Part shown: positions 22,324-31,545 of the stretch, piece after piece
Layout of the letters: each line of letters starts with the position of its first letter
Numbering within the stretch: position 1 is the stretch's first letter
From: Treponema sp.
GTDB taxonomy: Bacteria; Spirochaetota; Spirochaetia; Treponematales; Treponemataceae
Reading direction: 5' to 3'
DNA length: 64,000 bases
Assembly (NCBI GenBank): GCA_017935745.1
Contig: JAGBGX010000008.1
Location: forward strand, 1-64,000
The notes under the pieces: generated by a model
What the model saw: the letters and a program-made list of their open reading frames with translations, nothing else
What the model was told of the DNA's origin: nothing
Database searches by the model: none
Made by a program: the position numbers and the translations under genes

Positions 22324-25013
22324 CAGACTTTCTTTTTGCACTGATTATTGCGCCGATTGTCCAGCTCCTTGAGTTCTTCTTTACGCTGTTCCTTGAAATC
22401 ACCGGGAACGAAGGGCTTTCCGTCATCGGGCTGAGCTTTGTAGTGACGCTCTGCACGCTTCCGCTTTACATGGTCGCAGAGCGGTGGCAGGAAACGGAGC
22501 GGAGCATCCAGGAAAAGCTGAAAGGCGGAGTCAAACGGATCAAGGAAGCATTTCACGGCGATGAGCAGTACATGATTCTTACAACGTTTTACCGTCAGAA
22601 CCATTACCATCCGCTGATGGCGCTGCGCTCCTCGTTCAGCCTTCTGATTCAGATTCCGTTTTTTATTGCGGCGTACACATTTCTTTCCCACCTTGAGCCT
22701 TTGAAGGGCGTTTCATTTCTGTTCATACGGGACTTCGGAAGCCCTGACGCATCATTTAAAATAGGAAATTTCACCGTAAACATACTTCCCATTGCAATGA
22801 CGGCCATCAACTGCGTATCGGGAACGCTCTATTCAAAAGGGCACGGAATCAATGAAAAAATCCAGATTTACGGATGCGCGGCAGTCTTTCTGGTGCTGCT
22901 GTACAATTCGCCGGCAGGGCTTGTCGTATACTGGACGATGAACAACATCCTTTCGCTTGTAAAAAACATTTTCTACAAGCTGAAGAATCCCCGGCGCGTT
23001 CTGCACCTCATGCTGTGCGCCGTTTCATTTCTGCTGCTTGCCTCTGTCTTTACCATTTTATCCGGACAGAAAACGGAATTCAAGCTGCTCATCGTCATTT
23101 TTGCCGCAGTGCTTCCGGCAGCTTCGTTTGCCAGCAGCAGGCTTTCTGCATTTCTGGACAGCAGCTTTCAGAAAGCCGGAGCAGATAAAAAAACAAGGTT
23201 TGCTCTCTTTTTTCTTTCAGCAGTTCTGCTTGCTGTTCTAGCCGGACTGGCAATTCCTTCAATGCTGATGGAAAGCGAGCCTGAGCAGTACTGCTATGTT
23301 GAAGAATTTGCGTCTCCGTTTGTTTTTTTGCGGCATACGTTTTTTCAGGCAGCCGGAATTTTTATTTTCTGGCCGGGCTGCTTTTACGCGCTGTTTTCAA
23401 GCAAGGTGAAAAAGGCGCTTGCCCTTCTCTTTCCGCTGCTGGCGTGCACAGCCCTTATAAACACATTCGCATTCTCAGGAAGTTACGGCCCGATTCTGCC
23501 GGAATGCATTTTTATGACACCGCAGCTGTTCAAGCTGACTGCGGCTGCCTTTGCACTGAACATCGCGGCAATTGCAGCTGCTGTGGCAGTGACAGCATTC
23601 TTTATGAAACGGAGTCCGTCCGCGGTTCTGTCGGCTTTGGCAGTCATAGCCGCAGCCCTGCTTGCAACAGGAGCAAGAAACAGCGTGAAAATCAGCAGCT
23701 CCTTCAAAAAAATGGAAGCGCCTTCAGTAAAAACAAAAATAGAGCCTGCATATCATCTTTCAAAGACAGGAAAAAATGTCATTGTCATCATGCAGGACAG
23801 GCTGTTCATGCCGTTTATAGAGCCGTGTTTTCAGGAAAATCCTGAGCTTGCCCAAAAATTCGACGGGTTTACATTCTATAAAAACTGCATTTCGTTCGGA
23901 AAGCTCACTATGATCGGAACACCGGGAATTTTCGGCGGATACAGCTTTACTCCGTGGGAAATCAATTCGCGCACAGACCAGACGCTTCAGGAAAAGCACA
24001 ACCAGGCGCTTCTGACACTTCCTGCTGTTTTTCATGAGGCAGGATTTGATGTGACTGTCTCCGGGCTTCCGTATGAAAACTACCTTGAATATCCTGTTGA
24101 AGATATGTACAAAGGATACGAATACATTCACCGCGCTGAAACACGGGGCGCGTATTCAGATCTCTGGTACGCTGAGCACGGAATAAAAAAAGTCCGGTTT
24201 CTTGCAAGGGATATAAAGCGGAATTTCATCTGGTTCAGCCTGTTCAAAATGGTCTCTCCAGCGCTGCGGCGGGCCGTATATCATAACAAATACTGGACAT
24301 CCTTTGATTCCTACAGCGACGGGCTTCCGCGCTTCATTGACAATTACTCCGAGCTTGACTATCTTCCAGAGCTTACCCGCACAGATGCACAGAACAACAG
24401 CTTTATCCTTATTGACAATGAAACAGTCCATGAGTCGATTCTCTTAAACTATCCTGAGTATGTCCCCTCAGAAAAAGATGTCAACTCGTTCGGACCGGGA
24501 CCGTATGCAAAAAATGCTCACTTTACGACAATGATGGCTGTGTTCCGGCTGTATTCAGACTTCTTTGACTATCTGAAGGCAAACGGAGTCTATGACAACA
24601 CAAGGATTATCATAGTAAGCGACCACGGAACAGAGACCAAGGTTCCTGAACTTCCAAACAATCTTCCCAAGCTGAACAAGCAGAACGTTGTGGCCTCGCT
24701 CCTTGTAAAGGATTTTAACTCGCGGGGGGGGGTACGCGAAGATCTGACGTTTATGACAAACGCAGACACTCCGCACCTCGCGACACAGGGCCTTATCCCG
24801 GACGCAAAAAATCCTTTTACCAATCTTCCTTTCAAAATAGACGACAAGAGCCGCTACGTAAAAATTCAAGTGGCGAAGGCAGAAAGCACACGGATCAGAA
24901 AGAGAACTGCTTTTACAGTTCCCAAGGACGAATGGTTCACGGTCAAGGATGATATCTTTGTTACTGAAAACTGGGCGCCGTACAGCGGGTTCGGGCACAA
25001 TGACAGCCAGTAA
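22320..25013 (+). CDS. YidC-like insertase fused to a sulfatase-superfamily domain
   Basis: An 897-residue polytopic membrane protein. Residues 1-220 are a YidC/Oxa1 core: LPLY-type first helices, QIPFF, LPIAMTAINC and the signature PAGLVVYWTMNN (198-209). About seven more membrane segments follow (225-450). Residues about 485-800 form an alkaline-phosphatase-superfamily domain: KNVIVIMQDR (metal Asp493), a TMIGTPGIFGG loop holding the likely catalytic Thr (530 or 534) and IIVSDHGTE near 768. Such domains outside the membrane usually transfer or cleave phospho- or sulfo-esters on glycans or lipids. A nine-G tract (24724-24732) lies in its coding sequence. First gene of a glycan locus. Confidence 0.85.
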   Translation: MTDFLFALIIAPIVQLLEFFFTLFLEITGNEGLSVIGLSFVVTLCTLPLYMVAERWQETERSIQEKLKGGVKRIKEAFHGDEQYMILTTFYRQNHYHPLMALRSSFSLLIQIPFFIAAYTFLSHLEPLKGVSFLFIRDFGSPDASFKIGNFTVNILPIAMTAINCVSGTLYSKGHGINEKIQIYGCAAVFLVLLYNSPAGLVVYWTMNNILSLVKNIFYKLKNPRRVLHLMLCAVSFLLLASVFTILSGQKTEFKLLIVIFAAVLPAASFASSRLSAFLDSSFQKAGADKKTRFALFFLSAVLLAVLAGLAIPSMLMESEPEQYCYVEEFASPFVFLRHTFFQAAGIFIFWPGCFYALFSSKVKKALALLFPLLACTALINTFAFSGSYGPILPECIFMTPQLFKLTAAAFALNIAAIAAAVAVTAFFMKRSPSAVLSALAVIAAALLATGARNSVKISSSFKKMEAPSVKTKIEPAYHLSKTGKNVIVIMQDRLFMPFIEPCFQENPELAQKFDGFTFYKNCISFGKLTMIGTPGIFGGYSFTPWEINSRTDQTLQEKHNQALLTLPAVFHEAGFDVTVSGLPYENYLEYPVEDMYKGYEYIHRAETRGAYSDLWYAEHGIKKVRFLARDIKRNFIWFSLFKMVSPALRRAVYHNKYWTSFDSYSDGLPRFIDNYSELDYLPELTRTDAQNNSFILIDNETVHESILLNYPEYVPSEKDVNSFGPGPYAKNAHFTTMMAVFRLYSDFFDYLKANGVYDNTRIIIVSDHGTETKVPELPNNLPKLNKQNVVASLLVKDFNSRGGVREDLTFMTNADTPHLATQGLIPDAKNPFTNLPFKIDDKSRYVKIQVAKAESTRIRKRTAFTVPKDEWFTVKDDIFVTENWAPYSGFGHNDSQ
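24724..24732. repeat. nine-G homopolymer tract inside the YidC-sulfatase gene
   Basis: A run of nine G, read in frame as R-G-G around residue 802. A one-base slip would truncate the last 95 or so residues. The first bases of the window carry an equal tract (3-11); both are followed by TACG. Confidence 0.7.
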
Positions 25014-25157
25014 ACGGATGAACAGGCCTGTTCCTTGCACCGGCACAGGATCAGCAGGCTTCCGCAGTGGCAAATCATTCAGAAAATACGTGACATGCTG
25101 CAAGGACAATCGGCACCGGGCTGTGTTCAAATCGGTTCTGGACAAAAGGAGCGGAAT

Positions 25158-26207
25158 GTGAAAATAGCAGTTGACTGCCGCATGAGCGGAAAAAGCGGCA
25201 TAGGAACATTTCTTGACGGCATACTTCCTTTTTTGCAGCAGAAAGGAACTGAGCTGTTTCTGTTCGGCGGCGAAAGCAAAAATCCGTGCACAGTAAAGCC
25301 GTTTTCACTGAAAGAAATATTCTGTTTTCCGCGGAATCTCCTTGACTCCATAAATGCATGTGACGCCTATTTTTCACCGTACTGCAATATTCCCGGCGGC
25401 ATTACAGTTCCTGTATACACAACAATCCACGATGTTGTCTTCCTTGATGTCAAGGGGCTTGCAAGCCCTGCAGGAACATTCATACGGAAGCTGTTTTACC
25501 TGCAGGCAGTAAAAAAATCACGGAGCATTTTCACCGTTTCGCAGTTCAGCAGGGAACGGATTATAAAAAGGCTCAGATGCAGAAAGCCTGTCACTGTCGT
25601 CTACAACGGAGTTCCCGCTTACATCGAAAAAAAAGAGCCGCCGGCAGAAAAAGGAAACAGCATACTGTTCATAGGAAACATAAAAAAGCACAAGGGGCTT
25701 TCAGTGCTGCTTGCGGCATTTGAAAAGATGTACGTGCTGAAAGCGCAGAACGGCGGCGAACGTCCGCGGCTGCTGATTACCGGCTCACAGGACAGCTTCA
25801 GATCAAAGGACAGCACCGTTTTTTCATCAATAGAAAAAATAAACGCGCAGTTTCCCGGCTCAGTTCTGTTTACAGGATTCATAGAGGACAGCGCCCTGAA
25901 GCAGCTTCTGAGCCGCGCACGGCTGCTCGTCCAGCCGTCCCTGTATGAAGGCTTTGGAATTCCGCCGCTCCAGGCCCTGTACTGCGGAACAAATGCCGTC
26001 ATATCCGACATTCCCGTCTTCAAGGAAATTTACAGCGGATTTCCTGTCACATTCTTTGCGTCCGGGAACCCTGACGACTTATGCGAAAAAATGATTTCAG
26101 CATATGAGCAAAAAAAGCTTGCCTCGCCAGTCCCGGACATATATTCCTACAGACGGACCGCCAGCCTGATTCTGGAAGCACTGGCAGAAAAAAAACAAAG
26201 CCTGTAA
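25158..26207 (+). CDS. GT4-family glycosyltransferase
   Basis: A 349-residue cytosolic GT-B glycosyltransferase. N-terminal KIAVDCRMSGKSGIGTF is typical of family 4. GNIKKHKGLSVLLAAFE and the C-terminal nucleotide-sugar motif YEGFGIPPLQALYCGTNAVI are present, with the expected Glu-x7-Glu-like arrangement. The GTG at 25158 is chosen because AAAGGAGCGG lies just before it; the frame is open further upstream but without a ribosome binding site. The gap 25014-25157 holds no gene. Together with WbaP downstream it should build a lipid-linked oligosaccharide. Donor and acceptor sugars unknown. Confidence 0.85.
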   Translation: MKIAVDCRMSGKSGIGTFLDGILPFLQQKGTELFLFGGESKNPCTVKPFSLKEIFCFPRNLLDSINACDAYFSPYCNIPGGITVPVYTTIHDVVFLDVKGLASPAGTFIRKLFYLQAVKKSRSIFTVSQFSRERIIKRLRCRKPVTVVYNGVPAYIEKKEPPAEKGNSILFIGNIKKHKGLSVLLAAFEKMYVLKAQNGGERPRLLITGSQDSFRSKDSTVFSSIEKINAQFPGSVLFTGFIEDSALKQLLSRARLLVQPSLYEGFGIPPLQALYCGTNAVISDIPVFKEIYSGFPVTFFASGNPDDLCEKMISAYEQKKLASPVPDIYSYRRTASLILEALAEKKQSL

Positions 26208-26237
26208 CAATAGACAAATGCAGTTGTTTCTGGTAAT

Positions 26238-27689
26238 ATGGAAAGTCAGATGCCTGACACAATCAATAAAGTAGAATTCAAAAAGCGGCTGAAATCACAG
26301 TACAAGTCAACAAGCTCCTTCATATCAGGAATTTCCCTCATGTTTGTTGATGCCTTTGTCTTTTTAGCCTCGATCTGCTTCGGCTTTTTTATCATAAACG
26401 CGCTGAATCCGGCCTGGATAAATTTCAAGTCGTTCATAAAGTATTCTGTGTTTCTGCCGGGAGTCCTTGTCGTCTTTTATACAAACGGACTCTATCCGGG
26501 CATTCTGCTGGCTCCTGAAGACGAAGTGAGAAAATTTTCCCTGTCAAGCTTTTTTATCCTCATAGGAGAAGCATTCTTCATAATCACCATAAAGTCCATG
26601 AAGGATTTTTTTCCGATTGCAGCAGCGCTCGCGCTTTCATGGCCGTTTGCAACTGTTTTCCTGCCGCTCGGGAGAGAACTGAGCAGAAGATTTTTCGGAC
26701 GGTTTTCATGGTGGGGAGTGCCGGCCGTCCTCTACAGCAAAGGCGACAGCGCATATTTTATTGCCGACCGTCTTTTAAAGAGAAAGTACCTTGGCTACAA
26801 GCCTATTCTCATAATCACGGACTCTATTTTTCATGAAAAGGAATTCAAGGGAATTCAAGTCACAGAGCAGACGCCCGAAATAAGCGGCATACTGAAAGAG
26901 CTGAAGCTGAAGGTGGGCATTATCTGCGGATATGACAAGGATCTGGAGGAGCTTCAGAAAAGCTACAGATATCTTATCCATGTTCCCAAAAAGCAAGTGT
27001 TCACAATAATGTCGCTCCACATGAAGGATTTCGGCGGAATTCTGGCGTTTTCCTCCACTAACTATCTTACAAAAGGCAGCTCGCTGGCCTTAAAGCGGTT
27101 TATCGACATCCTTGTCTGCATCTGCGCAGCTCCCGTGGTGATTCCCATAACAGCCGCTGTCGCTCTGGCAATAAAGATAACGGATCCCGGCCCGGTTTTC
27201 TACGGACATAAGCGGGTCGGAAAGAACCGCACTGTCCTGACATGCTGGAAATTCCGTTCAATGTGCTCCGATGCGGACACAAAGCTCAAGGAAATTCTTG
27301 CAAGCGATCCAGTCAGGGCAGCCGAATGGGAAAAGGACAGAAAATTCACAGACGATCCGCGCGTAACAAAAATCGGAAAATTCCTCAGGAAAACGAGCCT
27401 TGATGAAATTCCGCAGCTGTGGAACATTTTCACCGGACAGATGTCGCTCATCGGGCCGCGGCCTGTCACAGAGCCTGAACTGGAAAAATACGGAACCTAT
27501 GCTGACTATGTCCTGTCTGTCAAGCCCGGGCTGAGCGGCATGTGGCAGATTTCAGGACGCAGCGACACCGGGTACGAAGAACGGATCAGCCTGGACACAT
27601 ATTACATTCAAAACTGGTCCGTATGGCTTGACATCTGGATTCTCATAAAGACGATAGGTGTCGTAATCAGAGGCAAAGGAGCCTACTAA
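26238..27689 (+). CDS. wbaP: polyprenyl-phosphate hexose-1-phosphate transferase (WbaP-like)
   Basis: A 483-residue membrane enzyme that loads the first sugar phosphate onto undecaprenyl phosphate. Four N-terminal membrane segments (about 35-165), a Rossmann-like central domain, a further hydrophobic segment (about 290-312) and the catalytic C-terminal domain with WKFRSM, the Asp-Glu dyad of TSLDEIPQLWN and SLIGPRPVTEPE. The length matches the long WbaP/WcaJ type. The ATG at 26238 has a poor ribosome binding site; the ATG at 26250, preceded by GGAAAG, is an alternative. It starts 30 bp after the glycosyltransferase. Confidence 0.9.
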   Translation: MESQMPDTINKVEFKKRLKSQYKSTSSFISGISLMFVDAFVFLASICFGFFIINALNPAWINFKSFIKYSVFLPGVLVVFYTNGLYPGILLAPEDEVRKFSLSSFFILIGEAFFIITIKSMKDFFPIAAALALSWPFATVFLPLGRELSRRFFGRFSWWGVPAVLYSKGDSAYFIADRLLKRKYLGYKPILIITDSIFHEKEFKGIQVTEQTPEISGILKELKLKVGIICGYDKDLEELQKSYRYLIHVPKKQVFTIMSLHMKDFGGILAFSSTNYLTKGSSLALKRFIDILVCICAAPVVIPITAAVALAIKITDPGPVFYGHKRVGKNRTVLTCWKFRSMCSDADTKLKEILASDPVRAAEWEKDRKFTDDPRVTKIGKFLRKTSLDEIPQLWNIFTGQMSLIGPRPVTEPELEKYGTYADYVLSVKPGLSGMWQISGRSDTGYEERISLDTYYIQNWSVWLDIWILIKTIGVVIRGKGAY

Positions 27690-27690
27690 A

Positions 27691-29313
27691 ATGCTTTGCA
27701 AACGGATATACACGCTGATTCTGCTGGCCATCTGCCCGCTGCCTTTTCTATTCGCCCAGCAAAGCCGCTGCCAGCTCCAGACAGTGGAATTCATATCAAA
27801 GGACAAGACGCAGGTTTCAGCCTTAAAAAGAAACATCGCCGACATACAGTACGATCGGATTTTCTTTTCAAAGGAAGAGCTGGAGCAGTATCTGCATGAC
27901 CTGTACCAGAGTCTCCAGAACACGCGGCTTTTGAAGGATATTTCCTATTCATACAGCACGGCGGGCGAAACAGAAGACGGAATCGAGCTGATTGAGGCAA
28001 GATACGAATTCAGCGACTCTCATTCGATGATTGTCTTTCCAAAGCCGAGCCTTGACACAAATTCAGGAATTGAAGTCAAGCTCAAGCTCAAGGACAACAA
28101 TTTCCTCGGGCTGATGAACGACCTGAATGTAGACTTGAACTTGAATTTCGGCGACAAGGACGAGCCTGACAACTACTCAAAAATAACGACAGGATTCAAC
28201 TTTCAGTACGACTATCCGTTTGACATCGGAATCACAGAGAACACATGGAGCAACTCGCTCGAATTCAGCTGGACAATTGGAGACAGCTCGCCTGAATATG
28301 ACTTCCAAACCGGCATTACAGTCGCCGTTCCTATAGGGCTTCACAAGGTGCAGTTCAGCGTCTCCCAGTCAGTTGTCAAGGATCTTGACTACGAAAAATA
28401 CGGAGACGACCTCTATTTTGCAGAGGAAGCAGGCATCTCTGTTCCGTTTTTCATAGGATACATCGGAAACACAACGGAGATTACATACACGCCGTCCGTA
28501 AATTTCACATATAACTGGGATTCAGACGGAATAGACTCAGACAATGAAGATCTCGTCCAGTCTCCGATGGTAAAGTTCGGGCAGAAAATCAGCCTTGATA
28601 ATGTGAACTGGTCCGACGGGAACAACTTCAGGACAGGATACGCATTTTCCGCTGCACAATACATGGGCTGGGACTTTCATGCTGATGTGCTCAGCGAAAA
28701 GCTTGTTCCGTCCGTTGAATCAAATGTGCAGCTGTTCAAGGGATTCAAGTACGTTGGATTTGCCATAAACGTAAACGCCTTTGCCGGCATAAACACTAAT
28801 TTCAAAATCGGAGAATACCTTCGGGGCGCGCCGGACAACCAGCGGTTTTCAAGCGACTATGATGTGGATGAAGACAACTACGCCCTCAAGACTCCCGGTG
28901 CGATCATATTCAACTTTGACATGCCGGTTCATATCGTGACAACGCACTGGCTTGACTGGAGCTACGCGCTGTTCGGCTCCTATGACACAAAGCCCAGGCT
29001 GGTAAAGGCGATTGCCTTCCTTCCGCACAAGATATTCAAGTATGCAGACTTTGAGCTTCAGGCAAGCCCGTTCTTTGATGCCGGACTTATCAAAAACAGG
29101 GGAACAGGCTCAAACCTAAGCTATAAGGAAGGAATTTATACCGGCGGCCTTGAAGTCCTTGTGTACCCGGAAAAATGGAAGAGCTTTGTTGTACGGGCAA
29201 GCCTCGGCGTGGATCTTTCAAAGAAAATACTGAACGGACGGAAAGGATTTGACAGCTCGTGGCGCAGGGGAAAGGCATGGGAAGCCTACTTCGGACTGGG
29301 ACTTCAGTTCTAG
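27691..29313 (+). CDS. outer-membrane beta-barrel protein, Omp85-like
   Basis: A 540-residue exported protein. Signal peptide (MLCKRIYTLILLAICPLPF), then a segment (about 25-110) resembling one POTRA domain (TVEFISKDKTQVSALKRNI and LYQSLQNTRLLKDISYSY). A long region of alternating hydrophobic/polar strands follows, with a terminal GLGLQF; a final aromatic residue is the usual outer-membrane sorting signal. It begins one base after the wbaP stop with AAAGGAG upstream, so it belongs to the glycan operon. It could export or anchor the polymer, or be a BamA/TamA-type relative. The single-POTRA reading is tentative. Confidence 0.7.
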   Translation: MLCKRIYTLILLAICPLPFLFAQQSRCQLQTVEFISKDKTQVSALKRNIADIQYDRIFFSKEELEQYLHDLYQSLQNTRLLKDISYSYSTAGETEDGIELIEARYEFSDSHSMIVFPKPSLDTNSGIEVKLKLKDNNFLGLMNDLNVDLNLNFGDKDEPDNYSKITTGFNFQYDYPFDIGITENTWSNSLEFSWTIGDSSPEYDFQTGITVAVPIGLHKVQFSVSQSVVKDLDYEKYGDDLYFAEEAGISVPFFIGYIGNTTEITYTPSVNFTYNWDSDGIDSDNEDLVQSPMVKFGQKISLDNVNWSDGNNFRTGYAFSAAQYMGWDFHADVLSEKLVPSVESNVQLFKGFKYVGFAINVNAFAGINTNFKIGEYLRGAPDNQRFSSDYDVDEDNYALKTPGAIIFNFDMPVHIVTTHWLDWSYALFGSYDTKPRLVKAIAFLPHKIFKYADFELQASPFFDAGLIKNRGTGSNLSYKEGIYTGGLEVLVYPEKWKSFVVRASLGVDLSKKILNGRKGFDSSWRRGKAWEAYFGLGLQF

Positions 29314-30434
29314 CTGCTCTTATACTGCTCAAGCGCTCTTGCTGCGCACTGCCGCCAGTATTCCTCCGGCTCTGAGCGGGCAAGAATTTCCAGAAGCTCC
29401 CGCGCAAAAACATTCTTTCCAGCCTTGGCCGCAGCCTGTGAGAAATCAAAAAAAAGCTCCCACACTCTGTTTTTGCTTCCCCACTCTGCAATATCGCTGT
29501 ACCGTCCGCAGCTTGCAAGAAGGCTTTCAAAGGAATCATATTCAAATCCGTTGAGCCGCTGCTTCAGAACAGACTCAATCTTTGTGACGGCAATGACACT
29601 GGCAAATGACATGCACTTCAGCGCCTTTTCAGTCTCCCCGGCATTCATGTAGAACATTCCCAGCTCTATAAACGCCCTCAGGGCAACATCATTTTCACAG
29701 CGGTACAGCAAAAAGAATTTTTCCACTGACGAAGGAGTGTCTGCGCTGACAGTCCGCAAAAGAGAGCTGACATATCCTGCCTCCTTGTAGCGGGGATCAT
29801 CACTTACAATGACAAGCAGAAATTTTTCATAGTTCTCTTCATCTCCCAGATCAAGAGAAAGCTGCGCCAAGTCATACAGCAGATCATACTTCTCCATGGG
29901 AACATCAAGATTCGCTGAATAGTCGTAGGCATTCTTCATGTACTGAAGCGCAATGCTGTACTCGCCTTCAAGCTGGTACACTTTTCCCAGAATATAGTCT
30001 GCTTCCGGATACTGGGCATATTCTGAAACAAAGCGCATCAGGCGGGAATAGCTGCCGTTAAAAAACACAGCGCCAAATTTTTCCAGATAAAACCTGACAA
30101 TTTCAGCCGCCTCAAAAAGCTCAAGCTCCTCAATCACAGGAACTACGCGCTCCAAAGAGTCGCCTGCATGCCGGATTTTTGCCTTTTTCAGCGTGTTTTC
30201 AAGGACATACGTCTGCCACTGCGCATCCTGCTTTCTGATGTTCTTTCCCTGCTCCGCGAACTGCACCGCAGCTCCAAAGTCGTTTCTTTCAAGCGCATCC
30301 TGAGCCTTCTTGAGGGATCGCCATGCCTCCTGCCCCCTTTGAATTTTTCTGGGAACAGCAAAAGCTCCCGCGCACAAAAACGCAAGCGCCGCCGCAAGAG
30401 AAAAAGTACGAAACACACCAAACGAATTATTCAT
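29310..30434 (-). CDS. exported TPR-repeat protein
   Basis: A 374-residue protein with a signal peptide (about 1-26, ending GAFA) and repeated helix pairs of TPR character, for example ALERNDFGAAVQFAEQGKN, YILGKVYQLEGEYSIALQYM and IELGMFYMNAGETEKALKC. Probably a periplasmic scaffold. Its start is 4 bp after the ispG stop, and it is the last gene of the V-ATPase/ispG transcription unit. Its stop shares the CTAG at 29310-29313 with the convergent barrel gene. No specific partner can be inferred. Confidence 0.75.
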   Translation of the reverse strand: MNNSFGVFRTFSLAAALAFLCAGAFAVPRKIQRGQEAWRSLKKAQDALERNDFGAAVQFAEQGKNIRKQDAQWQTYVLENTLKKAKIRHAGDSLERVVPVIEELELFEAAEIVRFYLEKFGAVFFNGSYSRLMRFVSEYAQYPEADYILGKVYQLEGEYSIALQYMKNAYDYSANLDVPMEKYDLLYDLAQLSLDLGDEENYEKFLLVIVSDDPRYKEAGYVSSLLRTVSADTPSSVEKFFLLYRCENDVALRAFIELGMFYMNAGETEKALKCMSFASVIAVTKIESVLKQRLNGFEYDSFESLLASCGRYSDIAEWGSKNRVWELFFDFSQAAAKAGKNVFARELLEILARSEPEEYWRQCAARALEQYKSS

Positions 30435-30437
30435 TGC

Positions 30438-31532
30438 CTACAGAGACTCCAGTTCTTCCTCAAATACTTTATCGGCATCTTTTTCATCAATTGTTCGCAC
30501 TATTTTTCCTTTTTTGAATATAACGGCTCTGCCATTTCCTCCTGCAATCCCGATGTCGGCATGCCTTGCTTCCCCCGGGCCGTTCACTACGCAGCCCATC
30601 ACCGCAACAGTGATGCTGCGGTCCATCGAAAGAAGCCTGTTCTGCCACCGCCCGACAAAACCATGCACATCAAATCCGATTCTGCCGCACCTCGGGCAGC
30701 TGACAATAGACACGCCTCCCGCGCGCAGTCCGCATTCATGCAGGATTTCCCTTCCGGCGATAACTTCATTTTCAGGCGAAGAAGACAGGCTGACACGGAC
30801 TGTAGAGCCGATTCCTTTTTTTAAGAGGATGCTGAAGGCAAGCGCAGACTTCACAACACCTGTTATTAAAGGTCCCGCCTCTGTCACCCCGATATGCAGC
30901 GGAATATCAGACTGACGGGCAAACGCTTCATTTGCCTCGACTGTTTCCTGCACGCTGGAAGACTTCATGCTGACGACAATATCCGAAAACCCCAGGGATT
31001 CAAGCGCTTCCGCTTCCCGCAATGCCGCGCAGGAAAGCGCTTCTGCCCTCGTCATTTTTCCAGACACGGCAGCAGTCTCCAGATCCTTGGGCAGGGAACC
31101 AGAATTCACGCCGATGCGGATGGCTGCATTTTTTTCCCGGCAGCCGTCTGCAACAGCCCTGACATTGTCAATGGAGCCGATGTTCCCGGGATTTATCCGT
31201 ATGGCGCTCACAGGGCCTTTCAGGCACTCAAGCGCAAGAGTGTAGTCAAAGTGAATGTCAGCAACAAGCGGAACTTCAGTGTGTGCAGCTATAATGCAGA
31301 GTGCCTTTGCGCTTTCACTGTCAGGAACAGCAAAGCGGATTATGTCGCAGCCGAGGGACTGCAAGGCGGAAATACGCTCCAAAACAGAACGAAGGGCATT
31401 GCTGCCGTCTGTCACGCCAGCAATGCCCTCCTTCCACATAGTCTGGACTGTCACAGGATTTTCTCCTCCTATGACAACCCTGCGAATTCCGCCGTTTCCG
31501 CCGATTGCAACGGTTCGCGGCGTTTTGTACAT
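30438..31532 (-). CDS. ispG: 4-hydroxy-3-methylbut-2-en-1-yl diphosphate synthase
   Basis: A 364-residue [4Fe-4S] enzyme of the non-mevalonate isoprenoid pathway. TIM-barrel part with VQTMWKEGI, DIIRFAVPDSESA, PLVADIHFDY and RINPGNIG. Iron-sulfur part with the cysteines of SCPRCGRIGFD and MGCVVNGPGEA. The ATG at 31532 is preferred over a TTG at 31556 because AAGGA lies upstream and it removes an overlap with the ATPase K gene. Supplies undecaprenyl phosphate precursors used by WbaP; this metabolic link is general. Cotranscription with the V-ATPase genes is likely from the 13-bp gap. Confidence 0.93.
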   Translation of the reverse strand: MYKTPRTVAIGGNGGIRRVVIGGENPVTVQTMWKEGIAGVTDGSNALRSVLERISALQSLGCDIIRFAVPDSESAKALCIIAAHTEVPLVADIHFDYTLALECLKGPVSAIRINPGNIGSIDNVRAVADGCREKNAAIRIGVNSGSLPKDLETAAVSGKMTRAEALSCAALREAEALESLGFSDIVVSMKSSSVQETVEANEAFARQSDIPLHIGVTEAGPLITGVVKSALAFSILLKKGIGSTVRVSLSSSPENEVIAGREILHECGLRAGGVSIVSCPRCGRIGFDVHGFVGRWQNRLLSMDRSITVAVMGCVVNGPGEARHADIGIAGGNGRAVIFKKGKIVRTIDEKDADKVFEEELESL

Positions 31533-31545
31533 TTTCCGCCAATCC

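Noticed and set aside
25035-25157. Earlier ATG for the GT4 glycosyltransferase
   Set aside because: The extra residues are not family-like, and there is no ribosome binding site; the GTG at 25158 has an excellent one.
30468-30490. GCCGATAA-type sequence on the minus strand inside the end of ispG, just before the TPR gene
   Set aside because: It encodes Asp-Ala-Asp-Lys in a conserved enzyme, and the -35 region (AACA) matches the sigma-28 consensus at only half the positions.
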